Positions 43,607 to 52,597 of a DNA stretch of 57,099 nucleotides are shown here, piece after piece. Within the stretch, counting starts at the first letter, position 1. Every line of letters starts with the position of its first letter. Below the pieces are notes generated by a model that saw only the letters and a program-made list of their open reading frames with translations, made no database searches and was not told where the DNA came from. Position numbers and translations under genes: made by a program. This DNA comes from Promethearchaeota archaeon (GTDB taxonomy: Archaea > Asgardarchaeota > Lokiarchaeia > Sigyniarchaeales > SOKP01): NCBI GenBank assembly GCA_018238625.1, contig JABCSY010000013.1, positions 1 through 57,099 on the forward strand. The letters are read 5' to 3'.

Positions 43607-44554
43607 TTACATGAAAGTAGATAACAGGATCTTACGAAATTTTTCTAATTCTATCTTAATTTCATTAATTTTACTTGTTTGAGCACCTATCCCTATATAA
43701 AATGTATTTTCTATATTTTTACCAGAGATTATTGAATACCTTTTTACATATTCCGTTTTATCTTCGGATAAAGCTACTCTATCGTATATTTTAGCATCTT
43801 CATCTTTTAGTCTCTGAAAAAATTCAAGATCTTCGCTAATTTTACTACTAATTTTCTCTTCAAAAGCTCTTATATCCATAACATCCATGTAATGATCAGA
43901 TATGATAAGTCCCGATGCTGTGTACAAAATTGCATAGCTACAACTAAACTGATTAACGATTTTACTTAATCCTACATCAATTTCTTCTAAATTTAATAAT
44001 TTATCCAAAGAATAAGAAATTGCTTTCGAAATTGAGGAAATATCGTAGTAAGATGTGCCAAAGAATTTAAATTTCATATCTTTATTTTGGGATACAATTA
44101 AATTTTTAATCATTTCTGCTCGATCGAAAAAATCTTCACTAGATTTAAATTTTGGATCATATTTATTGAAACATATTATCACTTCGTTGGAATAATCCAA
44201 ATCTCTATAGATATCTAACAAATCGTGAAGGTATTTCACAGATTCCTCAAATTTAATTTCATCCTGAATATCTATAAGATAATAAATATAATTTGTTTCA
44301 GTAAAATATATGGGATTTCCTATGTATATTTCTCTGAATTTCTTCTGGCCACCCATATCCCAGAGATTGATTCGATAGGTTTCTATGAATTTAAAAGAAC
44401 TATAATCTATTTTTATTGTGGGCTTTAAATTTTTTACCCGTTCGTAAAAGTTATATTTTTTTCTTAAAGCAATTAACGCACTGCTTTTTCCGGCATTATC
44501 TAAACCAGCGATAACTAATTTATATTCATTTATTTCGCGATTTTCTATTGGCAT
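43607..44554 (-). CDS. Arf/Arl-like GTPase with C-terminal longin/roadblock-type domain
   Basis: A 315-residue protein. GTPase: G1 GLDNAGKS (17-24), switch Thr46, G3 WDMGGQ (65-70, Arf/Arl signature), G4 NKYD (130-133). The C-terminal 120 residues ('CSYAILYTASGLIISDHYMD', later 'NTFYIGIGAQTSKINEIKIE') look like a roadblock/longin sandwich. A GTPase followed by such a domain is the layout of eukaryotic Rag/Gtr GTPases, although the G motifs here are Arf-like. There is no N-terminal myristoylation glycine. Domain assignment of the C-terminus is by pattern and moderately sure. Confidence 0.8.
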   Translation of the reverse strand: MPIENREINEYKLVIAGLDNAGKSSALIALRKKYNFYERVKNLKPTIKIDYSSFKFIETYRINLWDMGGQKKFREIYIGNPIYFTETNYIYYLIDIQDEIKFEESVKYLHDLLDIYRDLDYSNEVIICFNKYDPKFKSSEDFFDRAEMIKNLIVSQNKDMKFKFFGTSYYDISSISKAISYSLDKLLNLEEIDVGLSKIVNQFSCSYAILYTASGLIISDHYMDVMDIRAFEEKISSKISEDLEFFQRLKDEDAKIYDRVALSEDKTEYVKRYSIISGKNIENTFYIGIGAQTSKINEIKIELEKFRKILLSTFM

Positions 44555-44738
44555 ATTAACTAAATTTTTAATATTTTTTTTATAAAAATCTCTAAAATTA
44601 AATTATAAATCTTATTTTTTTTATTTATTTTTATGCTAAATGTAAAAAAACTCAAATTTGAAATTACAATTTTATTTTCAATAAAATTTTTTAATAAACA
44701 AATCATTAAATAACTCTGTTAAAATTAACTAGTATTTG

Positions 44739-45770
44739 ATGTATATGGACGCTAAAGATATAGATTATTATTCTCTAGGTTTTGAATATATTGAAACTAA
44801 AACTATGTTTGTTTCAGACTACAACGACGGTAAATGGGACGAAGGAAAGTTAGTCCCGTTCGGAAAGTTTGAGATTTCACCTGCTGCTTGTGTATTAAAT
44901 TACGGTCAGGGAATATTTGAGGGTATGAAAGCGTTAAGGACTAAGAATGGAGAGAAAGTTCTATTTAGACCGAAGGAAAACGCGAAAAGATTTAACGATA
45001 GTGCTAGTAGAATGTTAATGCCGAATTATGATGTAAGCAAATTCGTTGATGCGGTAAAAGATGTGGTGAGGGCAAATGAAGAATATATACCACCTTACGA
45101 TAGTGCTGGAGCACTTTACCTTCGTCCTTTAATGATTGGAAACGGTCCGATAGTTGGTGTAAAACCAGCAAAAAGTTATAAATTTATAATTTTTGCGATT
45201 CCGGTAGGACCCTATTTCCCAGAAGGATTTAGGGGTATTGATTTAGAGATTACGAAGAAGTATACTAGAGCCGCTCCAGGTGGAACTGGTGCAACCAAAA
45301 CATGTTGCAATTATGCCGGATCTATGTTAGCAGGAAAGGAAGCTAAAGAAAGGGGTTTTTCTCAAGTCATCTTTTTAGACGCAGTTCATATGGAATTTAT
45401 TGAGGAGGTTGGAGCTGCGAATTTTTTTGCTGTGATTAACGGGACCCTTGCAACTCCAAAAACAACTGGAACAATTTTGCCGGGTATTACGCGTAAATCA
45501 ATTTTAAAATTAGCTTCAAAGAAAATGGGAATAAAAATTGAAGAGCGAGATATTTCCTATAAAGAATTGTTTGAAAATTCTTGTTCTGAAGCTTTTTGTG
45601 CGGGAACTGCTGCAGTTATTACTCCGATTAAATCTATCGTTCTTGAGGATAAAAAAAGGATTTTTAGTGAAGGTGAACCTGGCGAAATTACGAGAAAGAT
45701 TTATGAATTGCTGGTGGGTATTCAACGTTTAGACATTGATGATGAATTTGGTTGGGTTGCAAAGATTTAA
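44739..45770 (+). CDS. ilvE: branched-chain amino acid aminotransferase
   Basis: PLP enzyme of fold type IV that moves the amino group between glutamate and Leu/Ile/Val keto acids. 'LNYGQGIFEGMKALR' and 'VLFRPKENAKRFNDSASRM' are typical of the longer, eukaryote-like class. The PLP lysine lies in 'TGATKTCCNYAGS', and 'EEVGAANFFAV' follows. 343 residues is normal. Starts are possible at TTG 44736, ATG 44739 or ATG 44745; no ribosome-binding site decides it. Confidence 0.92.
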   Translation: MYMDAKDIDYYSLGFEYIETKTMFVSDYNDGKWDEGKLVPFGKFEISPAACVLNYGQGIFEGMKALRTKNGEKVLFRPKENAKRFNDSASRMLMPNYDVSKFVDAVKDVVRANEEYIPPYDSAGALYLRPLMIGNGPIVGVKPAKSYKFIIFAIPVGPYFPEGFRGIDLEITKKYTRAAPGGTGATKTCCNYAGSMLAGKEAKERGFSQVIFLDAVHMEFIEEVGAANFFAVINGTLATPKTTGTILPGITRKSILKLASKKMGIKIEERDISYKELFENSCSEAFCAGTAAVITPIKSIVLEDKKRIFSEGEPGEITRKIYELLVGIQRLDIDDEFGWVAKI

Positions 45771-45824
45771 AAAAAATAAAGTCTACCAATAGAATTTGCT
45801 TAAACTCTTTTTTTTATGTGTTTT

Positions 45825-47018
45825 CTAATTAACCAATATTAACATTAAAGAAAAAACAGCATACAACATTCCAAAACAGATAAAAGTTGGTATAGCCACA
45901 TGTTTTAACGATTTTAAATAGTTAGTTTTAAAATAATTAATATTATAGGCTAAACAAGGGTGAAGTGGGGTAATTAAATATCCTAAATAAATTGCAAAAT
46001 AAAGAAAAACAAAATCGATTATAGGCATTGTTAGGGCTAAGTTTTGAACCAAATAAATCGGGATAAGAATCGAACTAGGTAATTGTACTCTACCAGTAGT
46101 AAAACCGAGGAAAAACCCAATACTGATGAATAAAGCAAAGGGGAGATTTAAAGCGCTAATCTGTTCAGGCACTCCAGATTCTAAGAAAATACTCAGAAAC
46201 AAAAACATTGAAATGATAAGTAGAGGAAATCTCCATACTTTCATTTTTCGCGAGATTTCTTTTATATTCAATAAATTCATTTTAGCAAACTTTAATGCGA
46301 TGGAAATGCTTATGATTAAACCTATAAAAACAAACAATTCTGGAAAGCTTATTGGGAAAAAGAGTCTTCCTAAGAAATCTATAATGGGAGCTGTGATGAG
46401 GGGAATTAAGTTATGGAAAACTATTTTTAAGTTTCGGTTTGTTGACTCTTTCGATTTATCTACTGGTTTCAGTAAAGTAAAATATCCTACAAAAACCATT
46501 AAAACAAAAGGAATTAATAAAGCTAAAACAATTATATATAGTGATATCCCAGATAGGACACTTGCTACTAGAAGAGCAGATGAGAGAGGATAAATTAAAA
46601 GTAAAACATGTCGATACCACACATTAATTGCAACTTTTCGATTAGAATCTAAAGCGGGATCTATTTGCTCTACTATTGGTGCCGACATTAATGCCCCCCC
46701 TGCCACAGGTAATAAGCCAAATAATGCGGGACTGGCCATTAAAGCAACTTTCTTAGAAACTTTCAGTTTTTGAATTAATTCAAGCATAAGTCCTGATTCT
46801 TCCATTATACCGCCTAAAATTGGTATTAATAATACTGAAAGCGCTAATAGAACAATTGAAGGATTAATAATAACTTCAATCATGGAATTAATAATGTTTA
46901 CTTGAGTCAAAAGTCCAAAAATGATTGCGCTAATGCCTAAAACAACACTTAGTTCTTTCTTTGAGAAAATTAAGATCAAAGCAATAATAATAAGAAAGCT
47001 TAATAACGGGGGAATCAC
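45825..47018 (-). CDS. DUF401-family membrane permease-like protein
   Basis: A 397-residue integral membrane protein with about 10 hydrophobic segments. The sequence 'PALFGLLPVAGGALMSAPIV' and the later 'GFTTGRVQLPSSILIPIYL' are typical of DUF401 (Gnt/ion-transporter clan). It ends with 'LGYLITPLHPCLA', also conserved in the family. The substrate is not known; organic anions are typical for the clan. Convergent with ilvE. Confidence 0.82.
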   Translation of the reverse strand: MIPPLLSFLIIIALILIFSKKELSVVLGISAIIFGLLTQVNIINSMIEVIINPSIVLLALSVLLIPILGGIMEESGLMLELIQKLKVSKKVALMASPALFGLLPVAGGALMSAPIVEQIDPALDSNRKVAINVWYRHVLLLIYPLSSALLVASVLSGISLYIIVLALLIPFVLMVFVGYFTLLKPVDKSKESTNRNLKIVFHNLIPLITAPIIDFLGRLFFPISFPELFVFIGLIISISIALKFAKMNLLNIKEISRKMKVWRFPLLIISMFLFLSIFLESGVPEQISALNLPFALFISIGFFLGFTTGRVQLPSSILIPIYLVQNLALTMPIIDFVFLYFAIYLGYLITPLHPCLAYNINYFKTNYLKSLKHVAIPTFICFGMLYAVFSLMLILVN

Positions 47019-47118
47019 ATTAAAGAAAATATTTAATTCTTTAAAAATTACTCTATAACATCTTTATGGGAGAATAGAAGATCATTTAGAAATTTCGTAA
47101 AGTCATTATAAAATAGAA

Positions 47119-47628
47119 TTAAAAGGATAGTTTTTCTATTAAAATTTCGAAAGATTTCTTGATGTTTTCCCCCGTCTTTGACGAGATCTTTACATAACTT
47201 ATAATGTTTTCATATTCGTTCTTAATTTCTGAGATAAAATCATCTATAGAGCGGGATACATAAGGATTAACCAAATCGGATTTAGTTCCTATCAACATTA
47301 TAGGAATATTTCCAAATTCTTTTAATGTAACTATCCATTCTTGAACATTTTCAATTGTATTTATTCTCGTTAAATCAAAAAGAATAAAGGCCGCGAGAGA
47401 ACCGTCGACAAAACCATTCAAAAATGTTTTGAATTGATCTTGTCCAGCAAAGTCCCACATTATAAAATTAAATTCAGTTCCATTAACAGCAATAATTTTT
47501 GAGTAAAAATCAACGCCTCTGGTTAATTGACGATTAGCATCAAAACTATCATGAACAAGCCGATTTAGAAATGAGGTTTTTCCTACTCCACCATCACCGG
47601 AAACAATGATTTTTATCGTTTTCTTCAT
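47119..47628 (-). CDS. Ras/Rab-like small GTPase (169 residues)
   Basis: A minimal small GTPase: G1 GDGGVGKT (11-18), switch Thr35, G3 WDFAGQ (57-62), G4 TKSD, and G5 'ISSKTGEN'. It lacks any extension and has no C-terminal Cys for prenylation. G4 has Thr in place of the usual Asn (NKxD), which is also seen in some Rho/Ran-like members. It is closest in style to the Rab/Ras-type GTPases abundant in Asgard archaea. Divergent from the phosphodiesterase gene at 47772. Confidence 0.88.
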   Translation of the reverse strand: MKKTIKIIVSGDGGVGKTSFLNRLVHDSFDANRQLTRGVDFYSKIIAVNGTEFNFIMWDFAGQDQFKTFLNGFVDGSLAAFILFDLTRINTIENVQEWIVTLKEFGNIPIMLIGTKSDLVNPYVSRSIDDFISEIKNEYENIISYVKISSKTGENIKKSFEILIEKLSF

Positions 47629-47771
47629 GATTATTAATATCCGTGTAGCTAAAGATTTAAAAGTTATATTTAAAATTAATTTTTGTAATATTAGAACATA
47701 AAAAAAAATAGTGGAACATCTATTGTGATTTTACAAATATGTCCAAGTAAATTAACGATGAATCAAAAGTT

Positions 47772-48284
47772 ATGTCAGTTAAAATAATAATCATAGGCGA
47801 TACACACTTAAATTCTTTTAAAGAATTGCCAAAAGAGATGGGGCAAGCTATAAAAGAAGGGGATTGGATTATTCATGCAGGGGACTATACGTCAATAGAT
47901 ACGGTAGAAGGTTTAATAAAGTGGAAAGGCGATAAATTTAAAGGAGTGTTTGGTAATGCCGATCCTTTGAGTATTAGGGAGATATTACCAGGTAAGGATA
48001 TATTAGAGATAAAGGGGAAAAAAATAGGGATCACACATCCATTCTGTGGCGGCCCTGAAACATTTATTAAGGCAAGGGTTAAAAGAGAGTTTAAGGATTA
48101 TGATGTTGATGCAATTGTATTTGGGCACACTCATGAAGCGGAAATAGTAGAATTGAATAAAGTTTTGCTGATAAACCCTGGGAAAGGGTATTTAGAACAA
48201 AATACTTTTGGAACGCCAACTTCTTTTGTCATATTAACGGTAACTGAAACTTTACAAGCAGAAATTATTAATGTTGCCCTTTAA
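47772..48284 (+). CDS. YfcE/MJ0936-type metallophosphodiesterase
   Basis: A 170-residue calcineurin-like phosphoesterase with 'IIGDTHLNS' (D-x-H), 'WIIHAGDYTS' (GD), 'GVFGNADPL' (GN), 'GITHPFC' and 'VFGHTHEAEI' (GHxH). All residues of the binuclear metal centre are there. Homologues cleave phosphodiesters such as cyclic nucleotides in vitro; the natural substrate is unknown. Confidence 0.9.
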   Translation: MSVKIIIIGDTHLNSFKELPKEMGQAIKEGDWIIHAGDYTSIDTVEGLIKWKGDKFKGVFGNADPLSIREILPGKDILEIKGKKIGITHPFCGGPETFIKARVKREFKDYDVDAIVFGHTHEAEIVELNKVLLINPGKGYLEQNTFGTPTSFVILTVTETLQAEIINVAL

Positions 48285-48443
48285 AATCATAATCAATATT
48301 TTTCAACATATTTTTTGTAGATGTGTGTAAAATTATTAAAAATAATAGGGTTTAAAAAACAATTTTATAAAATAATGATTAGAATAGATTAATAATTTCA
48401 ATTTAAACTAAATTGATTTTTTAAACTTGGAAGGTAATGAAAA

Positions 48444-49265
48444 TTGGAAAGAAAAAAGAGAGCTTTTTTGTATAGTATTCTAACAGTTATTTTAGTTTTA
48501 ATAACATCGTTTACTATATTGTTTACATTTTACTGGTCTGTTTTGGTTTCAACTCTTGCTGCTAACGAAGGCTTAATGTTAGGTTTGATTGTTATTGTTA
48601 GCAGAATTTTGATATTAGGATTTATGTCGTTCTTTCTTTATCGGAAATGGCTAAAGCAAGAAGCAATATATACCTCAGATGCTTATTTTTTATTCGGATC
48701 CTTTTTCGGTATTTTAACTTGTGGAAAAATCTACGACATCTTTTATACCCTCGCGCTTGTTTCTACGAGTTTTGATGCGGAATTTATCTTACTTTTGTTA
48801 AAAATACGGTTTTTTATAATAGTGGTAAACGTAATGCCAATCTTATATATAGGCTTAGAAGTAATCATTACATTTTTTAACATGTATAGAAATAAAGAGA
48901 TGAATAAAAAACAATTTAACAAGTTAAGATTGAGGATTATTTTAATTTTCATCTTGGTACTGGTATTAGTCATAAGCTTGGCTTCAACAACTAGTTTTCT
49001 CAGCACGATTCTTCCGTTCATCACGCTGGTAATGTTCTTAGGGATTGCTATCATGTTCTTGTTTATGTATAAAAATCAACGTTTATCCCAAGCAAATGGC
49101 TTAATTATTGGAATTGCATTTATTTGTTTTATCGCTTCTAATTTGATTCGATCAGTTCTATTAAACATACACCTCTATTATTCTGTTTTAGCTGAATTAA
49201 TCGATATTGGTGTGACTTTACTTATATTTATTGGATTTGTTACCAAACCTAAATATGCTAAATAA
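48444..49265 (+). CDS. hypothetical polytopic membrane protein (273 residues)
   Basis: Not recognised. About seven to eight hydrophobic segments fill the chain, with a basic loop (RNKEMNKKQFNKLR) near the middle. TTG start with ggaaggtaatg upstream. A seven-helix sensor-like layout is possible but no family motif was seen. Another membrane gene (49440) follows on the same strand after a 170-bp gap. Confidence 0.6.
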   Translation: MERKKRAFLYSILTVILVLITSFTILFTFYWSVLVSTLAANEGLMLGLIVIVSRILILGFMSFFLYRKWLKQEAIYTSDAYFLFGSFFGILTCGKIYDIFYTLALVSTSFDAEFILLLLKIRFFIIVVNVMPILYIGLEVIITFFNMYRNKEMNKKQFNKLRLRIILIFILVLVLVISLASTTSFLSTILPFITLVMFLGIAIMFLFMYKNQRLSQANGLIIGIAFICFIASNLIRSVLLNIHLYYSVLAELIDIGVTLLIFIGFVTKPKYAK

Positions 49266-49439
49266 TTTTTTTTTTTTTCTTGATTTAAATAAAAAGCAAA
49301 TCTAATTGGTATTTTTTATTATTCTAACAATTTTCTTTTTCATGAGTTTTTACGATTAATTTCGAGCTTTATAAACTCTAATTTAAATAAATTGTTGGAA
49401 ATTATATAATTGTAATTAAAATATTATTTAGTGGTTCTA

Positions 49440-50126
49440 ATGAAGATTTCTAATAATTGGAAAAAATTTGCCTCATTATTTATAATATTTGGCCCGGTTC
49501 AATATGTAATATTTACTGCGGTAGCTATGATATTTTACGCTGGAGGAACAATGGTAAATCCCCTCAGTTTAGGATACGATTTTTGGAATAACTTTTTTAG
49601 TGATTTAGGTCGTGTTACGGCACTTTCAGGAGCTTCAAATGTTATTTCCTTTACAATATTTACAATAACTGCGTTAATACTAAGTTCTTCTATTATTCCT
49701 TTTGCTTTTGCTCTTCCAACATTTTTTGAAAATGACGAAAAACAATATCTTATCGCAAGAATTGGTTCTTTAATTAGTTTAATTTCTATCTTCTTTTTAA
49801 TTGCTACTATTCTTACCCCCTGGGATGTTTTTTCTACTTCCCATTTGATGTTTGCAAATTTGTTCAACATCACCGGGGCTATAGGAGTAATATTTTTTGC
49901 CGTTGCTGTTTTATACAATAAAAATTACCCAAATTTTTACGCTTTCATATATGGTGTGCTATTGATCATCGGTATTATTTACACTGTAGTGTTGATAGTT
50001 TTGCCAAAATCTATAACGCCAGAGGGTTTAACAATACAAGCGTCCTTGCAAAAGATTTCTCAGTATTCGTTTCTATTTTGTTTCTTAATTCAAGGTTACG
50101 GAGCTTGGAAATATCAAAAAAACTAA
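49440..50126 (+). CDS. hypothetical membrane protein, DUF998-like
   Basis: A 228-residue protein with about six hydrophobic segments. The sequence 'WNNFFSDLGRVTALSG' after the first segment is like the F-S-D-L-G motif of DUF998/YfiM-type archaeal and bacterial membrane proteins. The frame opens with GTG at 49431, but the ATG at 49440 (MKISNNWKK) is a better start. Function unknown. Confidence 0.6.
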   Translation: MKISNNWKKFASLFIIFGPVQYVIFTAVAMIFYAGGTMVNPLSLGYDFWNNFFSDLGRVTALSGASNVISFTIFTITALILSSSIIPFAFALPTFFENDEKQYLIARIGSLISLISIFFLIATILTPWDVFSTSHLMFANLFNITGAIGVIFFAVAVLYNKNYPNFYAFIYGVLLIIGIIYTVVLIVLPKSITPEGLTIQASLQKISQYSFLFCFLIQGYGAWKYQKN

Positions 50127-50175
50127 GGAAAAACATTAAAATCTATCTAAACCTTTATTTTTGTTTTAAATGAGA

Positions 50176-51648
50176 TTATAACTTATTGTTTGACTCTTGC
50201 ACTAAAATGCTAAAATTTTTGACCATTTCTTCCAAACTAGGAAAGTCTGGAAGATTATTCTTGCCTAATAGTTTTGATACTCTACGAACTTCCTTGTCTT
50301 CACCAACTAACCAAAAAAATATAGGTTTTGAAGAGTGATTAACATTATCTATTATTTGATCTAGATCGTTCATAGCCCTAAATTGTCTCGAGCAGAACAT
50401 CATGTTAAAAATTCCTTCGACATTGGGCTCACTTAACAATGTTTTATAAACATGGGTTGTTATAACATCAGGTCTTACTTGGTTCATCATAGCTTTTTCC
50501 ATTGCAGGCCAAATATCTATAAAAGCAAATCTATTCGGGGGCATCCAATCAGGAAACACTTCTACAAGCGCACTATAAGCTTTATCTCCTAGAATAGGAT
50601 AATTTAAACCGTATTTCATCGTTAGATCTGCCGTTATTGTGCCAGCACCTCCCGAACCGGCCACAAATGAAACATTTCCTTTTTTTGGTAGCATTTTACC
50701 AGTCTCATAAACAATTGAAAATGTCCGAGCAAATTGAAATAACTCGTAAAAACTATTGGCGTTGATTACGCCTGATTGTTTGATGATTCCATTGATCAAA
50801 CGCGAGTCTTCAGCTAAGGAACCTGTATGACTAAGGGTAGCCTTCTGCCCTTGTGGAGTTATTCCCCCTCTCAATAAGATTATTGTCTTATTAGGCATAG
50901 ATCTTACCTTTCTACAAAGTTCGATAAATTTTCTCGAATTTTTAAACGATTCTAGATATATTGCAATAACATTAACGGTATTATCTTTTATTAAGTACTC
51001 TAAGAATTCTATTTCGCTCAAATCCATTTTGTTTCCAATAGAACACGCATATCTATATCCTAAGTTGGGATATTTTGTCATAGCGTGCATTAGATATCCT
51101 CCATTTAACATCCCCGATTGACTAATTATTGCAATATTGCCCCTTTTAAAGTCATTAAAAACACCGAAACCAGAAAAAAAGGCTTCTTTTTCCTCACCAT
51201 CGCTATCTCCGTCGATAGTACTAAGACCCATGCAATTAGGTCCAACAATTCTTATTTTGGAAAAGTTTTCTGTAATTTCAATTATTTTTTCTTTTAATTT
51301 TATGCCTTTTTCACCGACCTCTTCGAATCCAGACGCTTCAATAATAGCCCCCTTTACGCCTTTTTTAATGCAATCCTTTAAAATGTCAGGAATAAATCGA
51401 TTTGGAACGTAAAAAATCGCAATCTCGACATCATCTTCAACATCCAAGATACTTTTTTTGAATTCTAAATCATATAGTTTACCTTCGGCATTTGGGTTAA
51501 CAAGATGAATTCTTCCTTTAAAATTGTTTGTTACAAGATTAGTAACGATCCGAAATCCACCTTTTACTAACTTTTTTGAGGCACCTATAACAGCTACAGA
51601 TTTTGGGTGTAAAAACACATCAATTATGTCCGTATTTACCAATACCAT
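50176..51648 (-). CDS. acyl-CoA synthetase (NDP-forming) alpha-subunit-like protein
   Basis: A 490-residue protein with a CoA-binding Rossmann domain ('SVAVIGASKKLVKGGFR', 'VGPNCMGLST'), and the ligase domain with 'SHTGSLAEDSRLI', whose His is the one phosphorylated in ADP-forming acetyl-CoA synthetases. 'GGAGTITADLTMKYGL' follows. The ATP-grasp (beta) part is neither fused nor adjacent, so the partner must be encoded elsewhere, or the protein acts differently. In anaerobic archaea these enzymes make ATP from acyl-CoA produced by amino-acid or sugar fermentation. Confidence 0.85.
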   Translation of the reverse strand: MVLVNTDIIDVFLHPKSVAVIGASKKLVKGGFRIVTNLVTNNFKGRIHLVNPNAEGKLYDLEFKKSILDVEDDVEIAIFYVPNRFIPDILKDCIKKGVKGAIIEASGFEEVGEKGIKLKEKIIEITENFSKIRIVGPNCMGLSTIDGDSDGEEKEAFFSGFGVFNDFKRGNIAIISQSGMLNGGYLMHAMTKYPNLGYRYACSIGNKMDLSEIEFLEYLIKDNTVNVIAIYLESFKNSRKFIELCRKVRSMPNKTIILLRGGITPQGQKATLSHTGSLAEDSRLINGIIKQSGVINANSFYELFQFARTFSIVYETGKMLPKKGNVSFVAGSGGAGTITADLTMKYGLNYPILGDKAYSALVEVFPDWMPPNRFAFIDIWPAMEKAMMNQVRPDVITTHVYKTLLSEPNVEGIFNMMFCSRQFRAMNDLDQIIDNVNHSSKPIFFWLVGEDKEVRRVSKLLGKNNLPDFPSLEEMVKNFSILVQESNNKL

Positions 51649-51853
51649 ACCACTCGTTTTTTTGTTTAAGCTATAATCTTATTAATTAACTCTGAGCTAA
51701 CTTGTTGCTAAAGTAAAATCAATCTTGCTAGAAAAAGTATAGGAAAAGTTAAACTATTCGATATTAAACTATAATTCATTTATTAGTTCATACAAATTAT
51801 AGAAAACTCTCATAGTCATCTTTTTTATATTCAAGATAAAACATTCCAAAAGT

Positions 51854-52078
51854 ATGATGAAAAATATCGATTGGCAAAATTATAGACACCCCAAATTTCT
51901 ACAATCGTTAAACTTAACGTTAGACGAGCTCAAGATATTAAACTTATTTTTAAAACAAGGAAAGTTTGAAAGAGTAGATAAAATAGAAGCAAAGGAAGTC
52001 TCAAGGCTTCTTACCACTAGTAATAACCCAAATCCGTCAAATTATTACGCTAAAGAAAAGGTTGGCATAGATATATAA
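51854..52078 (+). CDS. small hypothetical protein (74 residues)
   Basis: Not recognised. Mostly helical and charged ('LTLDELKILNLFLKQGKFER'); no cysteines or membrane segment. It starts at ATG 51854; no clear ribosome-binding site. Short, so it might be a chance frame, but the composition is protein-like. It lies in the accessory stretch before the second DUF885 gene. Confidence 0.35.
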   Translation: MMKNIDWQNYRHPKFLQSLNLTLDELKILNLFLKQGKFERVDKIEAKEVSRLLTTSNNPNPSNYYAKEKVGIDI

Positions 52079-52231
52079 TAAAATCTTCCGAATCTTAGCA
52101 ATAAATTTATCGGATCTTTAAATTGGGCATTAATTTCCTCTTATTAATTGTACGAGAAATAGAGAACATTTAAATCCATGTTTATTTATTATGTTCTCAG
52201 AGTTTAAAATAATCCTTATAAATTTAATAAA

Positions 52232-52483
52232 ATGACTGAAAGCAACGAAAGGATAAGAGAAAGGATTAATATCGCAGCTTATTATTTAACCCAAAAGAAT
52301 CACCCTTACGACACGCTCTGTTGGATGCTTGCTGAAAGACAACTGTATTTTCAGCAAAATTTTCAGAAACCGGAAAAAAATTTAATTAAAAAAAAGGCTG
52401 CCGAAATTTTTTTCTCAACCCCGCCATACGATGTTCTGTGTTGGTTAATATCTGAATTTGATGTAATTTTGAAGCTTAAATGA
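52232..52483 (+). CDS. small protein with two similar halves, DUF2934-like
   Basis: An 83-residue protein. 'PYDTLCWMLAERQL' (25-38) and 'PYDVLCWLISEFDV' (about 65-78) are clearly repeated, each preceded by an A-A-containing helix. The first half, starting 'RIRERINIAAYYL' and ending in A-E-R-Q-L, resembles the DUF2934 pattern (helix, then D...W...A-E-R-E-L). Function unknown. Located 115 bp before the second DUF885 gene on the same strand. Confidence 0.55.
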   Translation: MTESNERIRERINIAAYYLTQKNHPYDTLCWMLAERQLYFQQNFQKPEKNLIKKKAAEIFFSTPPYDVLCWLISEFDVILKLK

Positions 52484-52597
52484 GCTAAGAAGACTTCTAA
52501 ACCGTATTTTTTAATGTAAAAACTTTAATAACAATTGGTAATTTAGATATTTTGATTAACTTTTCAAAGACGAAATTTTCGCGTTTGGTTATTAAAA

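Noticed and set aside
46126..46593. 155-codon plus-strand ORF
   Set aside because: It is antisense to the DUF401 membrane protein, is rich in Lys/Ile from reversed hydrophobic codons, and has no recognisable domain.
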